Source of the DNA: Gibbula magus
Taxonomy: Eukaryota; Mollusca; Gastropoda; Trochida; Trochidae
DNA length: 64,000 bases
Assembly: GCA_936450465.1 (NCBI GenBank)
Contig: OW388300.1
Coordinates: 40,332,358-40,396,357, forward strand
Direction of reading: 5' to 3'
A model generated the notes under the pieces. That model worked only from the letters and a program-made list of their open reading frames with translations. It was not told the DNA's origin and ran no database searches. Below, one piece after another: positions 36,896-48,200 of the stretch; the first letter of the stretch is position 1; each line of letters begins with the position of its first letter. Made by a program: the position numbers and the translations under genes.

Positions 36896-38134
36896 TTTTC
36901 TTCAGGTAAGACGCATCACATTCTGTTGTTTTTGATGCGGTAGAAAAAAACAGTTAAATTAAAAACTCCTTCATTTTCAAATATTTTGAATAAGTGATAA
37001 AATAGATAATTAAATAATTTAATAAAAAAAGAACCTATAGGTTGAGAAATTTCAACGCCTTGAAATTCTTTCCTCTACCACTGAACAAATTTGACGCGAC
37101 CATTCCCTGTGACGTCATAACTAATTTAGTTTATGCTGTCGTTGTATCTGAACGTAAACTGGTTCGCTCTCAGCTTATCATGGTCGTGCAGTTTATAGAT
37201 AATTGTTATCTGTATGTTTTCTGAGATTGAAACAACCGTACAAGTACAAGAGTGTAATAAAAGCATGCTGAAACAAGCAGGTTTAGAAGATCGAGCCTGT
37301 AGTTTCACCATCTAAAATACCGGTCAAAATTAGAATTATTTCCAAAATTGAGTACATGTAGAAGGACAACATGATGGAAACCACAAAGCGAAGATGACAT
37401 AGTTTGGCCTAAAATGTTACGTCATCATGTATCCAAACGCGGTTAGTCGCCTTTCACAAAAATTTTGGACCTCCCACGATAAAATAAACCAATCAAAAAC
37501 AAGGTTTTTAAATGTCATGGTAGAATATAGAATCCCCTTTGTTTGTATTCTAACCCCCAACCATGCAATTATCCCTCTCCTTTAGTACCTCCCTCCCACT
37601 GTTTGAGCTTTCTAAATTAACTAGTTTCTGCTTAGAAGTCATAGGAATTTGCCCATATTTGAGGGGAGATCAAGACCAAATGACCAAACTTTAGTCTCCA
37701 TGTGACAAAGTTTCAAAGAAGAAGTCTTTTTAAGGTATTAGGGAAAATGCTTGCTACTGCAATATTTGGGTAGGATTAGGACCAATGGACAAACTTTGAT
37801 CCCCTAGGTGCAAGTTGGTGGGACGTTCACATTGGGGGGAGGTGCAGGGGTTCTGGAGAAGTTGAAATGTGAAGAGTTTATAGACATTTAATGTTCGACC
37901 GAAAGAGGGCCCATTTTATAGGATCCTTCTCTTGCTCATCCTTGATAACTCGAGAGTATATAATCTGATAAAGTGGAAATTTATCAGAACATATACTCAT
38001 GATTTATCAAAGTTGTCTCTCACTCTGAGATCACAAAGCAAATTTCTTACCAAGGATTTCTTATCAGAAAAGTAAGACAAGGTTATCTATTATGAGCAGG
38101 TTTGTTTATTGTATGTAATCATCATCTGTGATCT
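36896..38134. other. 3' flank of ALG10, repeat-like
   Basis: Contains repeat-like text at 37640-37900 ('accaaatgaccaaacttt...', 'gaccaatggacaaactttga') and imperfect inverted sequence at 37930-38020 ('gagtatataatctgataaa' and 'ttatcagaacatatactc'). Short frames at 37042 (+) and 37126 (-) overlap each other and have no support. Confidence 0.4.
38105..38110 (-). promoter_or_regulatory. Possible polyadenylation signal for ALG10
   Basis: AATAAA on the minus strand, 25 bases past the ALG10 stop codon. It is very close to the stop, and AATAAA is frequent by chance in this base composition, so the true 3' end may be elsewhere. Confidence 0.3.
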
Positions 38135-39223
38135 TCACCACATAAATCTCTGTTGACCTTCAACATTGGGCCAAATGAAAGGCTTGTACAAAAACATGTA
38201 AAATGTAAATATATTGATGATCACAAACATACTCAATTCAAGGAATAATTTAAAATTTGATGAACTGCAAATGTTCAATCTCCATATCAAAAACGGCATG
38301 ATAAAATATCGAAATTCAAATAATTTCTGAGGAACTAAAGAAACAATCAGACAAATGAAAAAGATAAGTCTCCAAAACGCAGACTTGTGGCTCAGGCTTG
38401 TTGAAAACATTGAAAAACAAAAATAATACAAAGGGATCAGGACAAAAGGCACGTATTGGTGTCTCCTGTAAATTTTGGACCAAACATAAAATGAATAATG
38501 CCGATTGTCGGCCAAAATATACTCATGTACATATGTGAAATTTGAAACTAGGTAAGCAGAAAGAGCCACAAAGACTGCAATTTGAAACGGAGATTTTGCA
38601 GCATTACTGCAAAATAACAAACATTTCTTGAAAGAAAGCAACTGAGAGCATCCAAATACAATAGTTGTACACAGAAAATAAAACAGCTGAGGAAAATTCA
38701 AACATGCTTCATGATGGCTTTTATCTCCCACAACGATGCTTCCATTGTAAATGACAAAACTGCAAAATGCAAATGTGACAAGAATATATGGAAACGTAAC
38801 CATGACAACATCTGAAAGCAATTCCAAAAACTTTTTTCTGTTATAAAGTAATTTGTTCATTATTTTGCAAACAAATTCTACAAGCACAGTAAGATCATTT
38901 CCATGTTTTATGTATGTTCCTTTCATAAAGTCTGTGAATATTTTATCGCAGGAAATGCCAGCAATGAATATGACCCAGACGATGTTGGTTTGTCTGAAGA
39001 GGACCGAGACGAAGGCAGAGAGCCCTGCAGTCTTGTGACATCCCTTGAGGGCGGCGAGGTACGTGAGGAGAACCCAGAAGACAGAGCCTGCGTCCGTGTA
39101 GTACAAGAAGGTGAAGAAGTAGAGCAGAGGGAAGAAGCTGATGCTGACTGCATCCAACCATCTCGCTGAATCTTGCTGCAAGTTGGTCATCCATAAACAA
39201 CCTTGTCTTCTCGATATTGTAAC
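38135..39223 (-). CDS. ALG10: ALG10 coding exon 3 (last)
   Basis: 362 codons plus TGA, holding about three quarters of the protein. The acceptor is 'aacaatttgtttcag'. Alignment to the family is unmistakable from DSARWLDAVSISFFPLLYFF onward. The first ~17 codons (VTISRRQGCLWMTNLQQ) are unsupported by homology, so a later acceptor such as 'caagattcag' remains possible if phase allows. Several open frames on both strands of 38853-39278 are shadows of this exon. Confidence 0.95.
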   Translation of the reverse strand, partial: VTISRRQGCLWMTNLQQDSARWLDAVSISFFPLLYFFTFLYYTDAGSVFWVLLTYLAALKGCHKTAGLSAFVSVLFRQTNIVWVIFIAGISCDKIFTDFMKGTYIKHGNDLTVLVEFVCKIMNKLLYNRKKFLELLSDVVMVTFPYILVTFAFCSFVIYNGSIVVGDKSHHEACLNFPQLFYFLCTTIVFGCSQLLSFKKCLLFCSNAAKSPFQIAVFVALSAYLVSNFTYVHEYILADNRHYSFYVWSKIYRRHQYVPFVLIPLYYFCFSMFSTSLSHKSAFWRLIFFICLIVSLVPQKLFEFRYFIMPFLIWRLNICSSSNFKLFLELSMFVIINIFTFYMFLYKPFIWPNVEGQQRFMW

Positions 39224-42200
39224 CTGAAACAAATTGTTTATGTTTGTCAACAATAATTATTGATTCAATATGATACAAGGGTTACAAGCAGGGATGCAGA
39301 AATCGGTCTATCTGTCGGACATGTCAGATTGTAAATCCAGTTTGTCCAAATGGAAAATTCACCTATCGGACATCAGTTGACCGATTGCAGAAAGTAAAAG
39401 GAAAACTAAACAAACACGCCTTACAAGCATTAAATAAAGGCAAACCGCCCTGCTTGAGTCGGTCATAATTGTTTATGAAATTGAAATACGTTGATCCAGT
39501 CAAGAAGTCACATTTATTCTTCACAGCACGAGGCACGACATCAATCATCATCATTATCTTCAGTAAATTATAGACCTAGTTGTCTGGAGAAACAACACTT
39601 ACTTAATTGATATTCTCAGTGTTATTTAGTGACCCATTTCACAACATTATTTACGAAAAAGATTTCATTAACATCGCATTTTAAACAAATTATGTCAAAG
39701 ATAAACATTGCATGAAGGTGTGGCTTCATCGTATCGGTGATTCATGAATTTGTTACAGATGTTGCTACTTTGAATAGTTGAATATTGATAAATTTAATAA
39801 TATCTCAGTCATAAAACATAGGTAACATATTGTAACAAAATATGATAGATCAATATCGATCTATGGTAAAGCTATTATACAAATTCAAAATAAATAAAAT
39901 CAAAAATGGAGCCATGGGCTCTGTAGCTCATCAGAATTTTAATGATTTTTTATCTAAGGTTGAATATCTAAGTGATCTCAAGTAATACATTGTTAACAAG
40001 CAAAATAATAATGGTTTTAGATCATGACCCCTGTGACCCACATTTGGAGTCACAGGGTCACCAATCCTACAATTAAGAATCACCTTTGACCAAAGAATCT
40101 CTACACAACATTTCACCTTTCTAGAGCTTTACATATAAACTGGAGAAGGAGATGAAAATAGGTTTTTGGGTCATGACCCATGACCAAGATTGGGGTCACA
40201 GGGTCACAAAATCTACAATTTAGAATCCCCATTGGCCAAGGAGTCTGCACACAACTTTTCAGCTCTCTAGACCTTTATGAACTGGAGAAAAAGATAAAAA
40301 TAGGTTTTTAAGGATGTGACCCCTGTGACCCCATTTGGGGTCACGGGATCTACAATTTAGAATCCCCATCGGCCAAGGAGTCTGCACACAACTTTTCAGC
40401 TCTCTACACCTTTTGGAACTGGAGAAGAAGATGAAAATAGGTTTTTAAGGATGTGACCCCAGTGACCCCATTTGGGGTCATGGGGTCACGAAATCTACAA
40501 TTTAGAATCCCCATTGGCCAAGGAGTCTGCACACAACTTTTCAGCTCTCTAGACCTTTTGGAACTGGAGAAGAAGATGAAAATAGGTTTTTAAGGATGTG
40601 ACCCCTGTGACCCCATTTGGGGTCATGGGGTCACGAAATCTACAATTTAGAATCCCCATCAGCCAAGGAGTATGCACACAACTTTTCAGCTCTCTAGACC
40701 TTTTGGAACTGGAGAAGAAGATGAAAATAGGTTTTTAAGGATGTGACCCCTGTGACCCCATTTGGGGTCATGGGGTCACGAAATCTACAATTTAGAATCC
40801 CCATTGGCCAAGCAGTCTGCACACAACTTTTCAGCTCTCTAGACCTTTTGGAACTGAAGAAGAAGATGAAAATAGGTTTTTAAGGATGTGACCCCTGTGA
40901 CCCCATTTGGGGTCATGGGGTCACGAAATCTACAATTTAGAATTCCCATTGGCCAATTAGTCTGCACATAAAATTTCAGCTCTGTGGAGTCATTGGTTCT
41001 GGAGAAGAAGTCGAAAAAGCGAAAAGTTTACGGATGGACGGACGGACGGATGGCCGGACGCCGGACACCATGCCATGCCATAAGCCCATCGGGCTTTTCA
41101 GGCCTGATGAGCTAAAAATGAATAATCAGCAATATTATTATACACCCATGTAAACTTAAGATAGTAATACAGGCGTGCAATACAATTTCCATGGGCGATT
41201 TCCGTATTGCATGATGAATTCCGTATTGCACGGCTGACGGTTCGACTTTCTATAAACTTCGGCATTTCTCGGAATTTTCCGTATGCAACAATTCAATCTT
41301 CGTTATTTATGTTTTCGTCACACTGGAAATAACCTTTCAAATAACTAGATTAGCGTTTGCGGGACACCGCAAAAGCAGAGCAGCTCCGAAACTTAGGGTC
41401 TCGCCTTTCCCTGTTCCGCCTTCTCGTCAGCATCAATAAAATGGGAATTCTTTTTAACAAAAGTTTGTTCATTATTCAAGTTATTACTAATCATCACTGG
41501 GGTCACTTTTCACAAGTTTGTTCTTAAAACCTATTTCTTCTTTCAAAATTTCATCAAAGGATTAACATGGCCTTAACCAATATCTCATGACCTTGACCTT
41601 TGACCTTCAAGGTCACACCATCAATGATCACTTTTCATCGCGTATAATAATCATGCAATGACTCAAAGTGTTCATAGTTAAAATATGACATATTAACAAA
41701 AGCATGCTTAAGTTTCGACCTCACTGTGACCTTGACCTTTGACAGATTTTAGCAAAAATGTTTTCAAATCTTGGTCTTTCTCCATAGTTCATATATACCA
41801 AATAAGACCCTTATAGCACAAAAAAAGTTTGAAGTTATCATGTTTACAAGGATTGTTGTAGTGATTTCAGAACTCATGACCATGACCTTTGACCTTGAAT
41901 GTGAACATGTCAAAATCATTCACCAGGTGTATAAGAAAGAAATTAAGCTGAGGTGTTAATATCTTCATGGAAAAAAGTTACTTTTAGTCAGTCAGTCAGT
42001 TAGTCAGCATGACCATATCTCGTGACCTTGACCTTTAAAATTCAAGGTCACACAATCAGTGATCACTTTTCATTGTTTATCACAATCATGTAATGATTCA
42101 AAGTGTTAATAGTTGAAATAAGACATTTTCGCAAAAACCTGCTTAGATTGTGACCTCGCTATGACCTTGACCTTTGACGGATGTTAGCGAAAACCTTTTC

Positions 42201-45200
42201 AAATCTTGGCCTTTCTCCATAGTTGATATACACCAAAGAAGAGCCTGATAGCACAAATATTTTTCAAGTTATCGTGTTTACAAGGATTGTTTTAGCAATT
42301 TCAGAACTTATGACCTTGACCTTTGACCTTGAATATGAACATGTCAAAATAATTCCCCAGGGGCATAAGTAAGAAGTTATATATATGAGGTGTTGATACC
42401 TCCTTGGAAAGAAGTTATTCAGTGATTTCAGAACTGGTGACCATGACCCTATCTCGTGACCTTGACCTTTAAAATTCAAGGTTACACAATCAGTGATCAC
42501 TTTTCCTTGTTTATCACAATCATGTAATGATCCAAAGTGTTAATAGTTGAAATAAGAAATTTTCGCAAAAGCATGCTTAAGTTGTGACCTCGCTATGACC
42601 TTGACCTTTGACGGATGTTAGCGAAAACCTTTTCAAATCTTGGCCTTTCTCCATAGTTGATATACACCAAAGAAGAGCCCAATAGCACAAATATTTTTCA
42701 AGTTATCGTGTTTACAAGGATTGTTTTAGCAATTTCAGAACTTGTGACCTTGACCTTTGACCTTGAATATGAACATGTCAAAATAATTCCCCAGGGGCAT
42801 AAGTAAGAAGTTTATGTATATGAGGTGTTTATACCTCCTTAGAAAGAAGTTATTCAGTGATTTCAGAACTGGTGACCATGACCCTATCTCGTGACCTTGA
42901 CCTTTAAAATTCAAGGTCACATAATCAGTGATCACTTTTCATTGTGTATCACAATCATGTAATGATTCAAAGTGTTAATAGTTGAAATAAGACATTGTCG
43001 CAAAAGCATGCTTAAGTTGTGACCTCGCTATGACCTTGACCTTTGACGGATGTTAGCGAAAACCTTTTCAAATCTTGGCCTTTCTCCATAGTTGATATAC
43101 GCCAAAGAAGAGTCTGATAGCACAAATATTTTTCAATTTATCGTGTTTACAAGGATTTTTTTAGCGATTTCAGAACTCGTGACCTTGACCTTTGACCTTG
43201 AATGTGAACATGTCAAAAAAATTCCCCAGGGGTATAAGTAAGAAGTTATGTATATGAGTTCAACCTAATAAGGAAAAAAGTTATAGCCAATACAAAACGC
43301 GCCGGCGGAGGCGGCGGCGGCGATGGAAACTGCACAAAAACTGATAGCAGCTCCGACTTAGTCGGAGCTGCTAATTAAATTGTTTGCATGGATTAAGACA
43401 TAATATTGACAACACATGTAGGAAAATAGACACTCAAATAATCATAAGGGAATCATTTCCAAAGGCTTCCCTAGCGATGCTCATCATTGACGTCATAACC
43501 GTTTATGACTGTGACGTCATTTCCATAGTTACGTCATTCGAAAGAAGCACGACTTACGGAATCCTGAATGTTGTTTCTAATTTTCATTTCTTTGGAATTA
43601 AATCATATTCCAAGCAAATTTAATGTTTTCATTGAATTAACGCACTTGACAACATTTCACATGAAGCTTTACTGGGCTGATCAATGAGAAAATAAAGCTG
43701 TTATGTAGATATGAAATCATCAGTTGAGCTGGTCGAGCAACCGTCGGTGTATCAATGCGCGGTACGCGGTCCCAATAAATTTGATCAACTTATGTTTTTT
43801 AAACAATTTGTCTAAAAAGGGGGTATATAATAAATATAGAACATGATACTTGTGCATTTGTTGGTTGTATTGAACTCAAAGCTGTCATGGAAGTGGAGGA
43901 ACATCTCGTTCTTCGAACTCGTTGTTCCCCCGCTTCCATGACATCTTCTCGTTCAATACAAACGATCCAAATGCACAAGTATGATGTTCTATCTATTTAT
44001 TTCACGAGACGTTATGTAGTCAAATACTGTTTGTATGACGCTACGAACGCTAGATCGTATTTACATGATGACACACGTTGTAAAGAGGTATGCTAATTTA
44101 AAAACTCCAATTTCTCTTGTGTTTACATTATTTCTTCTTATTTTATAATTATTCATTTACAATTGGGAAATAGATCTCCAAATAAATTATAAAAGTAATC
44201 TTATTAGAATAATTTCAAATTAGTGCGTTAATTCAATATCAAACTGATATCTAGTTGGACCACATGCTCTGCCGAGTTGAGTTTAAGTAAATTATATGGC
44301 AAATGAAAACGAGTTCCTTTGAATTCGCTCAAACTAGCACTGTCGCCATGTCTGTAAATCGTAGTTAGTAAATATTGATTTTAAATTATGAACCATTTTA
44401 TGCATGTTATTGATAAATTAATAGTTATAGTTAATAATATTGCTATCGTGTTATTTTTAATTATATGCAACGAATGAAGAACCAACAAATAGTAATACAT
44501 TTTTTCTCATTCTTTATTCATAAAAAAAATTTTGCTTCCGGGTTCGTCTTTTTGGGTAAAAGAGAAATGTCCGATTGGCAAAAATTTGAATCTGCATCCC
44601 TGTTTACAAGGGTTAACTCTCATATGGCAATAGCAGCAATTCAACTGGGTTTTGAGAGACGTCTGTTAAAGGTGTTTCCGCTTCTGCACATGCATAATGA
44701 ATTTACTCAATTTTAATTGGAAACTAGTAATTATGTGAAACTGAAACTTCACTTTTATGGATTATTCTTTGAATATTTCTCCTAATTGGCATCCGTTTGA
44801 TAAGTAACTTGGCACATATATATACATAGACATACATACATATATATGAGGAGCAATGAAATACTGGGATTTATCAGTGAAATAAACTGTCTATCAAGCT
44901 ACAGTGAAAATAACTTATATTTTCACTGTGACCAGTGACTGATATAATACATCAGTAGTCGAAAGTCAAAGTTCAAGCGTTTGACATTATAAAACAAGAG
45001 TCATCAGAAGATGACATATCCCACCGGTTCCACAAAATTTGTAAAACACATCTTTTACAGATACTTGTGTATCTACTACCGTACTTCAGTTAGTGAGTAT
45101 TACAGATGCTAAGTTTCAGGCATGTTAAGGGTTTTAGACTTCTGCTCCAGAAGCAGTCAAAATCAACAACAACCAACATCCCTCTCATGTTTCTATGGAA

Positions 45201-48200
45201 ACAGAACAAAATTAATTTTTCAGAAAAAATCTGATAATATCAAAAGGCACCACTTCAGTCAATGGGTAATACACATGCAAAGTTTCAGGAAGATATGATG
45301 AACGGTTTTGAAGCTGTGCTCCGGAAACGAACCTGTCTCTGAACAAAGTCCAACTTCAACATGTTTCTATGGAAACGAAAAAAAATAAAATTTTCAGAAA
45401 TCTGAAAATATCAAAAGGCACCACTTCAGTTAGTGGGTAATACACATGCAAAGTTTCAGGAAGATATCATGAATGGTTTTCGAGTTCTGCTCCGGAAACG
45501 AAATGATTACGGACGGACAGACGGACGGACGGACGGACGGACGTACAGACGGACGGGGCGATGACTACATATTACATACCGGTGGGATAACAATGGTCTG
45601 ACGTAACAAATTCTCTTATGACGTCACACTCTGGCGACAGGCCCTTCCTAGCAATTCTTGACAAATACCATGTTTATCTCATGTCTTGAGGTAGAAAAGT
45701 TAAATATTTTCACCCGTGGGTGCGCCACTCATGAAAATATAACCTTTCTACCTCACTCAATGAGATAAACATTGCATTATTCAAGAAAAGACAGATATCC
45801 TTATATCTTTTATGAATTGTTGCATAATAACCATTTTGAAATCTTTCTTCGGAGGGCGAACGAGGTCTGATATGAAGTACAGCAGGCACATGTTGCAGAG
45901 CATGAAGAGGAGGTTGATGCCCCTCAACATCTCTATACTGCACACACTGGACGTGGGAAGGTTTAGTGCTCTTGCAGCTGGGACCAACAACATGGCGGAC
46001 ATTACGTACAATCCTGGAAGCGTCGTGATCATCGGATCCCACTGAAACACAACAAATAATACTGAGAACGTTCAAAACTACATGCAATAACTCAACAAGA
46101 GAATTAGTGAGCACAGCTCACTCATATACCCCCGCTTTTATCATTGGTCAAAGAAGAAAAGTTTTGAAATAGCAGATAGACATCAATGTTTAGTCTTCTG
46201 TATGAACAAACCAGACGTACTATGAAAACAGAGTATGTGTGTTTTCATAGTAACTGTGTTCATAGATACACTTGTTAGAGTGCTTTAGAAGTAAAAGTTG
46301 AAAAATGGAGGAAATTTGCATAAATTATGCAAATGAGGGTATGAAACATACAAAAGACAGATGTACACATCATGGTGATTGTACATATCAAGTTTCGTAA
46401 GATTTGAACAACTACTGTCAGAGTTATGAGCGGAACAAAAAGTGTGAATGGCGAGGTCGAAAAACGGATAAAATTTGCATAATTTATGCAAATGAGGTTA
46501 TGAAACATTCAAAAGGCAGATGTACGCATCATGGTGATTGTACATATCAAGTTTCGTAAAATTTGAACAACTAGTGTCAGAATTATGAGCGGAACAAAAA
46601 CATTCCGCACGGACGAATGCGCTGACCGCTATATACCCACGACTACGACGTAGCGGGGGTATTTTTACTTTTGAAAGATTGATTTCATATTCAGGTTAAC
46701 AGGGGTCAAAATTATCCAAATCAAAGCACTCGCAAAGGGAACTACAATCTCATTGAAATCAGAACAACTAGCCATTCGGACTACTGGTCTTTACATTTTA
46801 CTAGTCCAGCATCTTTTTCGCTAGCCATGGGTTACCGGGCCATTCCTTGTAACTTATTTTGACGCGTTCGGCTCCGAATGATAAAAATCGGTATCGAATT
46901 TACGTTAGACTCACAAAAAGTTAAAAACACAGTAGGTTTATCTCCTAAGTAAACTTCGGATTTTAGAAATTTTATACAGATGATATGATTGTGCTCATGT
47001 ATTTGGCCGACTCACACCAGTCTGTATTATTGACTAATTAAAGGGAGAGTTCTGTCATCATCTTGGATTTTTTGCATTACATGGAATGAAGACACGCTAT
47101 ATTGTCCCTAATTTTACAACTTTAAATTTTTGCCAACACCTCTGTTTGCTTGCTTCCGGAAAAAAACATTATTTTTTCCACCTGTGGCTAATTGATGCCA
47201 ACCCTGAACTAAAGACATACACTGATAGAGTATTCACATAGTAACACATAACATGTCATAAAATCAATAAACAATTTGCTGTTATACTGTAGTGAAGTTT
47301 TCCCGACTCTAAAGCTTTAGTTCTCATTGTTTTATTTTCAACAAATGTGCGCTTCTGTTTATCAAGTTGTGAAATATAAAGTTATCAAAATAATTATCTC
47401 ATTTATAGTATCTTTCAATTTGACTGTGTTTTAATCATGTATTAATAACAAACGTATGTGTAAACAGGAATATCATCTCGAATTTCGTTTCCACAAAAAA
47501 TACCCCAGGGATTGGGAAAGACAATGGGCCATTTTTAAGGCTTTTAGTCATTTTCAAAATTGTAAATGGGCCATTTCCCTTTGTAGCAATAGTAAAATTT
47601 GAAATTTTAATAGGCAATTTTTTCACCCAATGTGCAAAATGGCCCATGGCCCCTGCCTTCCCAATCCCTGATACCCCAATAGAACTCTCCTTTTAAAGCC
47701 CTGCATTTCATCAGCTTCTTTGTGCCGGAGACTTATGAATGCACTACATATAGTCCAGGTGCAGCAAGCTGACATAACACACTAGCACAGAAAAGGTTAC
47801 AAAATGCAGCAAGTTTCATATTAGCCAGTCATGAGTGATGCAATATACAGTATTTTTTTAGTGGTATATTGTGACTATTCTTATACCTTTGGGAATCATA
47901 ACAATTACGTCAAACACAAATAATTAATCATTAGACTGATCAGCATCTTGCGTCATCCTTGTAAATTGTCAAGACTTAGATGATGTGACAGTTACAGTAG
48001 TGAGTGAGTGAGTGAGTTATTGTTTAACGCCGCTTCGACAGTTACAGTATTAATAATAAGTTAATAACTAGACTGGTACAAATCACCATCAAAATCACTC
48101 CATACGAATCAGAAAATCAATAAATTTACCAATCAGGCAAATTTCATAAAAACTTAATAGTGACATTACAGTCCAAAACAGAATGCAGACTGATCGAAAA

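Larger units (their letters stand above)
39224..45831 (-). other. ALG10: ALG10 intron 2 (6.6 kb)
   Basis: GT...AG in minus orientation. It is largely made of mobile elements: a satellite-bearing element (39924-41114), a second one with ~433-bp units (41379-43372), a TIR element with a central palindrome (43631-44237), a fragment of the dispersed ~400-bp repeat (44650-44740) and a third satellite-bearing element (45018-45588). No internal exon was seen. Confidence 0.8.

Noticed and set aside
38853..39278. Four open frames of 61-111 codons on both strands
   Set aside because: All overlap ALG10 exon 3, whose homology is decisive; these are shadow frames.
40020..40990. CRISPR-like regular array
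   Set aside because: Repeats are ~144 bases and contiguous, with no unique spacers, inside a eukaryotic transposable element.
42264..42935. Repeated frame MITD(C/Y)VTLNFKGQGHEIGS
   Set aside because: Occurs once per satellite unit of the 41379-43372 element; no independent coding evidence.
46275..46508. Two overlapping minus-strand frames of 68-77 codons
   Set aside because: They lie in the direct repeats of the 46126-46662 element and reflect its repetition.
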